A stretch of 64,000 nt of DNA from Lineus longissimus (Eukaryota > Nemertea > Pilidiophora > Heteronemertea > Lineidae). A program made the position numbers and the translations under genes. Of this stretch, positions 56,901 through 60,431 are shown piece by piece. A model generated the notes under the pieces. That model ran no database searches. It was not told the DNA's origin and saw only the letters and a list, made by a program, of their open reading frames with translations. How positions within the stretch are numbered: the stretch's first letter is position 1; each line of letters starts with the position of its first letter. The stretch covers positions 7,819,501 through 7,883,500 of the forward strand of contig NC_088310.1 of assembly GCF_910592395.1 (NCBI RefSeq), given 5' to 3'.

Positions 56901-59900
56901 AACTCTCACTTCATCACCAGTTTCTAAGCTGATGAGGTCACTCTCGGTCACTATCACAGATTCTCCTACAACTCTTACCACTTCCCCGGGTTCAGCAGAC
57001 ACAAATGATACTCCGCCACTTCCCGAGGGAGGCTGGACGAGCACCAGACTCTCACCGAACTCGAGTTTCCTCTCTTCATCATTGACTTTGATGGGACAAC
57101 CCACAGGGACTGTAGTAATTATGGCAGGCAACAGTTCCCTGGGCTCCCCGTGAAGCACTATTAGACCATCTCTTGGAATCACCCTGTTTTCTCCCCCAAT
57201 GTCAATACTGTCGCCTGGGTACAAAATCAAAGACTCCTCCTCCTTCACGTTGATAGGATTCTGTTTCACATCATCAAGTATCTTCATGAGCACAGTCTTA
57301 CCAGAATAACATGTCTTGTCCAGCACATCTTCTTCTGCAGCCTGCTTCGTATCAATATCACGTGTCAGATCCTGAGCATCCTCCTCAGTCAAATTCTGAC
57401 TTTGAGCCATGCTTTCCTCAACAGACACAACACCTGAGGACAAGTGTGGTTCATATTGCAGAGACTTTTCACAGACATCGACAACTACAGTTTCATCATC
57501 CAAGTCCTGTGAGGTAATGGTCTGTTCAGGAGTGTCCACTCCCACAGCTTGGTCCATTTGAACCCCAGTGTCCAATCTGACCGGTGTCATATCTCCAGAC
57601 TCTGTTACATCCATAAAGCACTCCATATCAGGAATATCCTCTTCATCACTGCTAGCACCTTGACTACTGCCATGGGGAGATTCCACACAAATTCTAGAAG
57701 TGATTGTCTTTTTTGTAGTAATTGTTGTGATATGCTTTTTCATGATACTACCGTCCGCCATGGTTTCATCAAATGTTTCAGAGGTTGTTTCTTCCTCTGG
57801 GCTTCCTTCAGTTATGCCAACTTCTACTGCAATGTCAGATTCACTACTTTTTACGTTTGTTTGTATCACAGATCTTTCAAGTTCAGTTTGTTTTTCTAAC
57901 ATCTTAACCGTATGTCTTCTACTGTAATCTTCTAAGTTTTCTACACGCGAATCTACCAAGTCAGAATCAGTATCCCCAGCAATAGTTGCCCTGTTTTCGT
58001 ACACATCACTCGCCTCTTCTACTACTTCCTCAAAAGCGATGGCCTTGGAATACTGAATTGTAGGCCGGCCGCCAACGCATATAAGAGAGTCAGTGTGTTC
58101 AGTCTGCATCTCCTCATGAATAGTATGCCTAGATCTCATTTGCAGTGTTGGTCTTCTGCTTTGCTGAAGCGACGATTCAGAGCGTTCTGTTTCTGGAACA
58201 TCGGTGTCTAACAAATGAGTACTCTCAGAAACAGGCAACACAAAGGCACCAGAATACAAATTCACATTCATTGATTGACGGAATGTTTCGCCATTGGGAT
58301 CAGTTGCGGTCTCATCCATCATGTCCACATCTTGGTCACCATGGGGTATTTTCCATGCGACCATGAATTCCTCAGACTTGTTACTCTGTTCCCCCGTGCT
58401 CCCGACAGATGAACTTCTAAAACTTGACCTTGAACTCCGCATACTCTCATGGCTAATTTTCCTGTCCACGGAGGACTGAGAAGTAAACATCGGCCTTTCA
58501 CCATTCAGATCTACATTGAAACTCACTTCGTCCATACTGCTGTTTTCATCACTTATTTCCATCTCAAACTCTGCTCGAGATATTTCAACTAGCTTATCAT
58601 CAATTCTAACTAACTTCAATCTTCTTGGTTTAAAGATCAACTCCTCTGCGTGTTCGCAAGACGGCATAATACTGGTAGTATCACTCACACAAGTTGCCTC
58701 TACTGATTCAATAGGCATGATCGCTCTCCCCTGGGGCATGGTCAGAGACAGACCAGCATCTCCTAAACGTAAGGAACTCTCACTCTCATGAAGAACCTGT
58801 GTATTGACATAGGTGACGTTATTGCATATAGAATTGATCATAGTTGTTGGCATAATGTCTATCACACCGCATTTTGTTTTGACAAGTCGTCGACGTGATG
58901 TTGTTACCATTGATTCCCAATGTTCAGAGTGAGGTACTTGAACATCTGTCTCGATCAAATGCTTGACTTTCTTGTATGGCACTTCATCAGGACTCTCCCT
59001 ATCATCAGAAATAACCCTAGTTGGCGAGATTCTTGTTTTTCTGTTCAATCTGTCCGATGCAGACGGTATTGGTGACACACCTTCACCAATACTCTCCATA
59101 CCTTCGATAGGCGAACCAGGCGTATCCGAAGATTTTACCCCATGCAACAGCACCATATGACCACGCTGGACCGCCAACACATCTTGACCCATTTTGACGG
59201 TTTCTCCCGGCATTATGACACGTGTCTCCCCCGGGCGAATTCTTTGAGGCCAACCGCTCACAATGACAATTAAGCGTTCATCGACTAACTTTGTTGATGC
59301 TTCAGTGATGAATGATGGCTTGCCGTGTATGACTAACACATGACCATGTCTCGATGTCCTGGTCTTGCCATCAATACAGATACTCTGGTTATTACGCAAA
59401 ACAACAGATTCGCCCGGACGGATACTTATCGGCTGGCCCATCAGGCTGACTGCCTGATCTGGCCCAACTAACACAGTATCGACGCTGGTTGGACTATCCA
59501 TCATATTATAGTTATAATCCATCGCAAGGCTATCCAAGGCAAGACAATCACAATACAATATCACAGAATGATTTGGCTCCACAGCATATAGCTTTTCGTC
59601 TAATACAAACTTCTCTTGAGACTTTACAACAAGTCGTTGCCCGTCGCTCAAAATATGTGTCCTTTCCTGAATAATCACTTCAGTTGGCGGAACAAGCCAA
59701 ATTTCCTGGACTCCAACTGGTTGAGATTCATTCCCTGTCAATTTAACCACCACTACATGCCTTTCAGGTACGACCCAGCACCTTTCTGAGACAGTGACAG
59801 ATTCGCCCCACTTCGCAAGATACAGCCTGTCATTTTCGACAATATACGACTCGTTTTGAATTGAAATCTCCTCTCCTCTCTCAACGTAATTCGTCTCTAG

Positions 59901-60431
59901 CGTGAAAAACAAATACGGGGAAATATCCTTTGTTTTTGATAAAGAACTTCCAAAATCCTGTGAAAATTCTGAAGGCTGAAATCTTTCTTGCTCAAACTGT
60001 AATGGCTGCTGTTTCAACTGTTGGATAGCGTTATCAACTGAAATGGGCCTAAATTTCAACTCTCGTTGCTCAAGATTATCCCTTGTTTCACTGCGCTGTT
60101 CAAATAACTGTAAATTACTCGTCTCCGTGGTAGCAAGACTTGGTGGAAACCCGGCATCCAGCGACTGATAAGATTGCGTATCAGGGCTAGTCAACAAACT
60201 ACCAACACTTTCCGGTGACAGAATGATTCCGCTATCGTGTTTCCAGGCAGGGAGAGATTCCGTACTAAGCGACTGCGGACTTTGAAATGTGCTCCCGTCA
60301 GAACTGTCGTCACTTTGAACCCGTCTACGTTTTAAGGCAGGACTTTCTTTGCTCCGTTCCAATAATTGCTCCTTCTTTTCTTGGAGAGTGACGATCTTCT
60401 GCTCGTATCCTTTAATCTCTGATGCCAAAGC
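14726..60431 (-). CDS. SYNE1: Nesprin (SYNE1/2, MSP-300, ANC-1 family), 3' portion with KASH tail
   Basis: Nesprins anchor in the outer nuclear membrane through a C-terminal KASH peptide that binds SUN proteins, and reach into the cytoplasm with spectrin repeats, coupling nuclei to the cytoskeleton. Thirty-nine coding exons are visible. The first is the giant exon 60431-42549; the other 38 (41845 to 14726) total 8,442 nt, exactly 2,814 codons with stop. Summed, the window encodes about 8,774 aa. Phases are 0 at most junctions, with six compensated phase-2 and two phase-1 junctions, and all introns are GT-AG. The last 38 exons encode roughly two dozen spectrin-like repeats (recurrent RW..L and .W+ helix signatures), a Ser/Pro linker, then KASH. 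The 5' part is outside the window, so N-terminal calponin-homology domains are expected but unseen. Whether the lineage has one or two SYNE genes cannot be told here, so the symbol denotes the family. Confidence 0.93.
15584..16533. repeat. Intronic minisatellite, 40-bp unit, about 24 copies
   Basis: The unit contains gttaaatggatgaagcataa followed by gcatcaagcatgataagcag. Copies vary by a few substitutions (gcaggt/gtaggt, gcatca/gtatca), and two shortened copies lack the aaatggatgaa part. The array begins 24 nt downstream of the donor of exon 38 and fills much of the last intron. Confidence 0.95.
16558..16628 (-). CDS. SYNE1: Nesprin exon 38, pre-KASH linker
   Basis: 71 nt encoding [20 protein letters not shown] and AAE, ending phase 2 at GAGAA|GTAAAT; AA|T restores Asn at the KASH-exon junction. 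It lies between the Gly-rich exon and the membrane anchor. No known domain is visible; it is supported by exact phase fit. Confidence 0.8.
16830..16983 (-). mobile_element. tRNA-derived SINE, copy A
   Basis: On the minus strand an A-box-like tggcgcaatggg is followed about 40 nt later by a B-box-like ggtttgattcccgg, then a tail with gatagagagggtgactctct. The post-B-box tail is shared with the copy at 26404-26560, so this is a dispersed SINE family and not a tRNA gene. It lies in the intron between exons 37 and 38. Confidence 0.75.
17670..17798 (-). CDS. SYNE1: Nesprin exon 37, Gly/Ala-rich basic linker
   Basis: 129 nt, phase 0 both ends, after acatttcag and before CAG|GTTAGT. It encodes a Gly/Ala-rich run ([17 protein letters not shown]) then a basic patch ([10 protein letters not shown]). 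It is low in complexity and has no known domain. It connects the last spectrin half-repeat to the KASH region; being symmetric, it could be skipped. Confidence 0.75.
18227..18278. repeat. Three copies of a 17-bp tandem repeat
   Basis: caatggcttaagtaggg occurs three times head to tail in the intron between exons 36 and 37. No other feature is seen nearby. Confidence 0.85.
18836..19245 (-). repeat. Tandem array duplicating the end of exon 36 with its splice donor
   Basis: Five minus-strand units share gatatgtcagctctacttgg, ctcagttacagcaggc and end in (A/C)AGAG|GTAATT. The donor-like junctions fall at 19184, 19089, 19017, 18925 and 18850, so unit lengths alternate 95, 72, 92 and 75 bp. The longer units carry an extra ~20-bp block (tacttgctcagatatgtcag). 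Only the first donor keeps the frame into exon 37; reading on shifts frame and meets a stop at the second junction. Confidence 0.9.
19184..19387 (-). CDS. SYNE1: Nesprin exon 36, final partial spectrin repeat
   Basis: 204 nt, phase 0, starting [20 protein letters not shown] and ending at the first of several repeated donors (ACAGAG|GTAATT). The pattern QP+V..L...AD.LL followed by IE(S/A)KEK(L/V)H matches the last spectrin segment before the KASH linker in vertebrate nesprins. Its last 60 nt form the first unit of the 18836-19245 tandem array. Confidence 0.85.
19793..20122 (-). CDS. SYNE1: Nesprin exon 35, spectrin repeats
   Basis: 330 nt, phase 0, [20 protein letters not shown] to KYVKFV|GTAAGT. 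It contains the helix-C signature [20 protein letters not shown] and the helix-A signature [15 protein letters not shown], spanning the boundary of two repeats. Confidence 0.93.
20354..20559 (-). CDS. SYNE1: Nesprin exon 34, spectrin repeat
   Basis: 206 nt, entering in phase 1 and leaving in phase 0. It encodes [20 protein letters not shown] and [15 protein letters not shown], typical C and A helices. It can follow exon 33 directly (C|GG gives Arg) or through a candidate 30-nt microexon. Confidence 0.92.
20941..20970 (-). CDS. Candidate 30-nt microexon between nesprin exons 33 and 34
   Basis: Flanked by atatttgtag and G|GTATGA, this 30-nt segment enters and leaves in phase 1, so inclusion would add ten residues ([10 protein letters not shown] with the junction) without a frame change. 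Direct splicing of exon 33 to 34 is also in frame and gives a smoother spectrin helix. Evidence is splice motifs only. Confidence 0.25.
21148..21262 (-). CDS. SYNE1: Nesprin exon 33, spectrin segment
   Basis: 115 nt from [20 protein letters not shown] to DTDSRIR, phase 0 to 1, bounded by ttttcag and GAC|GTAAGT. Amphipathic helix with alternating charge, as in helix B/C of a repeat. Confidence 0.85.
22095..22282 (-). CDS. SYNE1: Nesprin exon 32, coiled segment after linker
   Basis: 188 nt, phase 1 to 0. [20 protein letters not shown] leads into a long helix ([19 protein letters not shown]), so the spectrin-like structure resumes after the Ser/Pro linker. Acceptor catcactag, donor CTG|GTAAGC. 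Confidence 0.87.
22427..22595 (-). CDS. SYNE1: Nesprin exon 31, Ser/Pro-rich linker
   Basis: 169 nt, phase 0 to 1. It encodes [20 protein letters not shown] and [11 protein letters not shown], a disordered, proline-directed Ser/Thr-rich segment. It ends GCAGAGG|GTAAGG; G|GT joins exon 32 in frame. It interrupts the spectrin array near the C-terminus. Confidence 0.8.
23463..23531 (-). CDS. SYNE1: Nesprin exon 30, acidic linker
   Basis: 69 nt, phase 0 both ends, encoding [20 protein letters not shown] and PDI. Short, acidic and non-helical, it opens the linker continued by exon 31. Symmetric phase makes skipping possible. Confidence 0.75.
23790..24048. mobile_element. Foldback/MITE-like element, copy 2
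   Basis: It starts gcagtaggacctctctatca and ends ttataaagaggttccactgta, the same inverted termini as the element at 1961-2160. Its interior has several imperfect repeats of aaggacacc(t/c)ct. It lies in the intron between exons 29 and 30. Confidence 0.6.
24087..24281 (-). CDS. SYNE1: Nesprin exon 29, spectrin segment
   Basis: 195 nt, phase 0, [20 protein letters not shown] to KLKTRHQ|GTAGGG. The aromatic-spaced helix [11 protein letters not shown] and the following [15 protein letters not shown] fit spectrin helices B-C and the next A. Confidence 0.88.
24463..24783 (-). CDS. SYNE1: Nesprin exon 28, spectrin repeats
   Basis: 321 nt, phase 0. Signatures: helix-[20 protein letters not shown] and helix-[21 protein letters not shown]. 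Bounded by cattttcag and CAG|GTGGGT. Confidence 0.93.
25056..25206 (-). CDS. SYNE1: Nesprin exon 27, spectrin helix A
   Basis: 151 nt completing a Lys codon from exon 26 (AA|G). It encodes [20 protein letters not shown] and [10 protein letters not shown]. Such tryptophan-bearing first helices are typical of nesprin repeats. Donor GAA|GTAAGT. Confidence 0.92.
25525..25712 (-). CDS. SYNE1: Nesprin exon 26, spectrin helices B-C
   Basis: 188 nt, phase 0 to 2. [20 protein letters not shown] to [18 protein letters not shown], ending ACCAA|GTAAGT. RW at the start of helix C is the usual spectrin signature. Confidence 0.92.
26130..26292 (-). CDS. SYNE1: Nesprin exon 25, spectrin helix A
   Basis: 163 nt, completing AG|A with exon 24 and ending CTT|GTAAGT in phase 0. 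Encodes [20 protein letters not shown] followed by [12 protein letters not shown]. Confidence 0.92.
26404..26560 (-). mobile_element. tRNA-derived SINE, copy B
   Basis: Minus-strand text contains ccaggttcgattcccgg, a strong B box, then ggtgatagagagg.caactctct, shared with copy A at 16830-16983. It occupies almost all of the 346-bp intron between exons 24 and 25, leaving about 80-110 bp on each side. The A box is not clear. Confidence 0.75.
26639..27120 (-). CDS. SYNE1: Nesprin exon 24, spectrin repeats
   Basis: 482 nt, phase 0 to 2, beginning [20 protein letters not shown]. It carries a complete repeat: [32 protein letters not shown] and [14 protein letters not shown]. Ends GTCAGCAG|GTAGGG. 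Confidence 0.94.
27443..27619 (-). CDS. SYNE1: Nesprin exon 23, spectrin helices
   Basis: 177 nt, phase 0. [20 protein letters not shown] and [18 protein letters not shown]. Two in-frame donors exist; CCAG|GTAAAG at 27443 was preferred to CAG|GTAGAA at 27464 because it preserves helix B into exon 24. The choice changes the protein by seven residues. Confidence 0.85.
27938..28081 (-). CDS. SYNE1: Nesprin exon 22, spectrin helix B
   Basis: 144 nt, phase 0. [20 protein letters not shown] to IQQGWFQ|GTAAGT. Short exon bounded by tccttaag and a consensus donor. Confidence 0.88.
28612..28938 (-). CDS. SYNE1: Nesprin exon 21, spectrin repeats
   Basis: 327 nt, phase 0. [20 protein letters not shown], helix-[21 protein letters not shown] and helix-[17 protein letters not shown]. 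Ends GGA|GTAAGT. Confidence 0.94.
29452..30084 (-). CDS. SYNE1: Nesprin exon 20, nearly two spectrin repeats
   Basis: 633 nt, phase 0, the longest ordinary exon. [20 protein letters not shown], then [34 protein letters not shown] and [18 protein letters not shown]. Donor GAT|GTAAGT. Confidence 0.94.
30515..30704 (-). CDS. SYNE1: Nesprin exon 19, spectrin repeat
   Basis: 190 nt; AG|A with exon 18 restores Arg, giving [36 protein letters not shown] follows. Donor CCAGG|GTAAAG. Confidence 0.92.
31042..31225. repeat. Pair of poly-C tracts
   Basis: Runs of about 14-16 consecutive C lie at about 31042-31056 and 31212-31225, both in the intron between exons 18 and 19. Such runs are prone to sequencing and replication slippage. 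The 155 bp between them shows nothing recognisable. Confidence 0.85.
31861..32447. repeat. Intronic composite minisatellite, 75-bp and 29-bp units
   Basis: Five composite units at 75-bp spacing (tggctgcaaa at 31906, 31981, 32056, 32131, 32206) pair a caaattacaggataatgcc half with an aatggttgcaaacaggat half. They then give way to about seven copies of the 29-bp half alone. The array starts 17 nt inside the intron from the exon 18 donor. Long open frames on both strands here are products of the repeat. Confidence 0.95.
32466..32599 (-). CDS. SYNE1: Nesprin exon 18, spectrin helix
   Basis: 134 nt, phase 0 to 2. [20 protein letters not shown] and [15 protein letters not shown], ending AACAAG|GTAGGC. 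A composite minisatellite follows 17 nt into the intron. Confidence 0.88.
33009..33341 (-). CDS. SYNE1: Nesprin exon 17, spectrin repeats
   Basis: 333 nt, phase 0. [20 protein letters not shown], helix-[21 protein letters not shown] and VVDKLQ|GTGAGT. A Gly/Ala-containing loop ([13 protein letters not shown]) separates helices. Confidence 0.93.
33722..34051 (-). CDS. SYNE1: Nesprin exon 16, spectrin repeats
   Basis: 330 nt, phase 0. [40 protein letters not shown] and [17 protein letters not shown]. Bounded by catccag and AAG|GTGAGG. Confidence 0.94.
34184..34512. repeat. Intronic minisatellite, 22-bp unit, about 15 copies
   Basis: The unit is gcaataacgggaaacatcccac with variants (aatgggaa, aacagg, cagccc for catccc). 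It starts 8 nt inside the intron from the donor of exon 15. It keeps frames open on the minus strand, but those peptides are repeat artefacts. Confidence 0.95.
34520..34846 (-). CDS. SYNE1: Nesprin exon 15, spectrin repeat
   Basis: 327 nt, phase 0. [40 protein letters not shown] and [20 protein letters not shown], ending AAG|GTAGGT. Without that donor the frame would run on into the adjacent 22-bp minisatellite. Confidence 0.93.
35100..35262 (-). CDS. SYNE1: Nesprin exon 14, spectrin helix A
   Basis: 163 nt, completing AG|G with exon 13, ending [29 protein letters not shown] then [12 protein letters not shown] and an acidic DEDE loop. Confidence 0.92.
35466..35587 (-). CDS. SYNE1: Nesprin exon 13, spectrin helix B-C
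   Basis: 122 nt, phase 0 to 2. [20 protein letters not shown] and [17 protein letters not shown]. Confidence 0.9.
35724..35867 (-). CDS. SYNE1: Nesprin exon 12, spectrin helix A-B
   Basis: 144 nt, phase 0. [20 protein letters not shown] to [17 protein letters not shown]. Confidence 0.9.
36374..36577 (-). CDS. SYNE1: Nesprin exon 11, spectrin helices
   Basis: 204 nt, phase 0. [20 protein letters not shown] and [22 protein letters not shown]. Confidence 0.91.
36819..36989 (-). CDS. SYNE1: Nesprin exon 10, spectrin helices
   Basis: 171 nt, phase 0. [37 protein letters not shown] and [15 protein letters not shown]. Confidence 0.91.
37226..37373. repeat. Two-copy direct repeat, 85-bp spacing
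   Basis: About 63 bp starting gaagaatagagaggaatac and including ggccaaaggacaccaccctg recur at 37226 and 37311 with few changes. They lie in the intron between exons 9 and 10. The origin is unclear and no coding role is seen. Confidence 0.85.
37437..37583 (-). CDS. SYNE1: Nesprin exon 9, spectrin helix
   Basis: 147 nt, phase 0. [20 protein letters not shown] to [17 protein letters not shown]. The frame stays open into the intron but loses all family resemblance there, supporting this donor. Confidence 0.85.
38022..38342 (-). CDS. SYNE1: Nesprin exon 8, spectrin repeats
   Basis: 321 nt, phase 0. [40 protein letters not shown] and QQMQDSK|GTAGGG. Confidence 0.92.
38672..38965 (-). CDS. SYNE1: Nesprin exon 7, spectrin repeat
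   Basis: 294 nt, phase 0. [20 protein letters not shown] opens with a basic, possibly phosphorylatable RRRSS loop, then [20 protein letters not shown] and [16 protein letters not shown]. Donor GAG|GTTGGT. Confidence 0.92.
39081..39314 (-). CDS. SYNE1: Nesprin exon 6, spectrin helices with acidic insert
   Basis: 234 nt, phase 0. [20 protein letters not shown], an Asp-rich insert ([13 protein letters not shown], from a GAT-type microsatellite), then [20 protein letters not shown]. The insert falls in a loop between helices. Confidence 0.92.
39748..39930 (-). CDS. SYNE1: Nesprin exon 5, spectrin helix A
   Basis: 183 nt, phase 0. [20 protein letters not shown] and [20 protein letters not shown]; donor AAG|GTTGGT. 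Confidence 0.92.
40102..40434 (-). CDS. SYNE1: Nesprin exon 4, spectrin repeats
   Basis: 333 nt, phase 0. [38 protein letters not shown] and [18 protein letters not shown]: two tryptophan-bearing A helices about 70 residues apart. Bounded by attccag and CAG|GTAGGT. Confidence 0.93.
40667..40849 (-). CDS. SYNE1: Nesprin exon 3, spectrin helix A-B
   Basis: 183 nt, phase 0. [20 protein letters not shown] to [16 protein letters not shown]. Confidence 0.92.
41699..41845 (-). CDS. SYNE1: Nesprin exon 2, first spectrin segment after the giant exon
   Basis: 147 nt, phase 0. [20 protein letters not shown] and [18 protein letters not shown]. Spectrin-type helices resume here directly after 5,961 residues of unrelated repeats. 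The same phase-0 acceptor could receive an upstream exon if the giant exon is skipped. Confidence 0.9.
42549..60431 (-). CDS. SYNE1: Giant nesprin exon, 17,883 bp, 5,961 codons
   Basis: The exon opens after tttacttttccag with [13 protein letters not shown] and closes ...GAATTTGCAGCCACACAACAG|GTAATA. Its length is an exact multiple of three and both ends are phase 0, so it can be included or skipped without a frame change. It has no internal stop. Order from the N-terminus: a short charged helix of spectrin type, a KRRR patch, Ser/Gln-rich text, beta-rich module 1, a Ser/Thr/acidic linker, beta-rich module 2, ten ~75-aa helical units, a second acidic linker with triplicated blocks, thirty-five 43-aa units, then ~4.8 kb of 21-aa units. 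None of this is spectrin. Very long nesprins with nearly identical internal repeats are known (ANC-1 of C. elegans has 903-aa repeats), but I do not recognise this repeat sequence. Membership in the nesprin gene follows from strand, phase fit and position. Confidence 0.92.
43092..43847 (-). repeat. Array C4: twelve 63-bp units
   Basis: Twelve exact units of [11 protein letters not shown] + [10 protein letters not shown] (756 bp, no indel). Two units carry the [11 protein letters not shown] variant and two have Ile for Thr in LHLIPDQ, again showing block-wise copying. Confidence 0.92.
44667..45170 (-). repeat. Array C3: eight 63-bp units
   Basis: Eight exact units of [11 protein letters not shown] + [10 protein letters not shown] (504 bp, no indel). 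Three neighbouring units share PDEL in place of PEEL, marking local spread of one variant. Confidence 0.92.
46188..46565 (-). repeat. Array C2: six 63-bp units with a two-unit alternation
   Basis: Six exact 63-bp units of [21 protein letters not shown] type (378 bp, no indel). Units alternate between [11 protein letters not shown] and [10 protein letters not shown](G/R), and between LHL and LHM, so the DNA repeats best at 126 bp. This higher-order period implies duplication of pairs. Confidence 0.9.
47394..51908 (-). repeat. Array B: 34 perfect-register 129-bp units plus one divergent
   Basis: The unit is 43 aa: [43 protein letters not shown]. The first unit's Phe codon starts at 51908 and the Phe of the divergent last unit ([18 protein letters not shown]) starts at 47522; the difference, 4,386, equals exactly 34 x 129, so no indel has been tolerated or all have been purged. 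Units differ mainly by S/A, I/V, K/Q and D/E swaps, and the DNA is nearly identical even at synonymous sites, which indicates recent homogenisation. Each unit carries one Trp and usually one Cys. A partial unit ([20 protein letters not shown]) precedes it. Confidence 0.95.
52010..53579 (-). other. Acidic linker 2 with triplicated blocks
   Basis: About 520 residues dominated by Glu, Ser, Thr and Asp ([20 protein letters not shown]). Between about 52150 and 52790 a ~90-residue block is repeated three times, each containing VA(V/I)[11 protein letters not shown], then EE(S/T)E(S/T)E(S/T)E and [10 protein letters not shown]. It is probably an extended polyanionic spacer between arrays A and B. Confidence 0.7.
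53580..56800 (-). repeat. Ten ~75-aa helical units (array A)
   Basis: Units begin with an h(G)hP+E.h motif and run through seven short modules: for unit 8, [61 protein letters not shown] and SVDQVSMM. Ten copies are recognisable, with about 45-70% conservation at key positions and 20-50-residue variable spacers rich in Glu, Pro and Ser. The divergence shows an older duplication than the downstream arrays. The Pro and Glu placed after Leu would cap a chain of short helices. Confidence 0.85.
56835..57275 (-). other. Beta-rich module 2 of the giant exon
   Basis: About 145 residues: [58 protein letters not shown] and [12 protein letters not shown]. It shares the PG(D/E)S...hhhLHG pattern of module 1, so the two are likely copies of one fold separated by linker 1. 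It ends where the helical units begin. Confidence 0.6.
57276..59129 (-). other. Ser/Thr/acidic linker 1 of the giant exon
   Basis: About 620 residues rich in Ser, Thr, Glu, Asp and Val with little hydrophobic periodicity, e.g. [19 protein letters not shown] and [12 protein letters not shown]. Probably disordered and open to phosphorylation. No domain seen. Confidence 0.6.
59130..59930 (-). other. Beta-rich module 1 of the giant exon
   Basis: About 265 residues with short alternating hydrophobic strands separated by turns such as [37 protein letters not shown] and [10 protein letters not shown]. The recurrent pattern is (R/Y)PGE(S/T)V-hydrophobic followed 8-12 residues later by hGhhhhHG. The layout recalls small beta-barrel or vault-type repeats, but I cannot assign a family. 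A related block occurs at 56835-57275. Confidence 0.6.
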
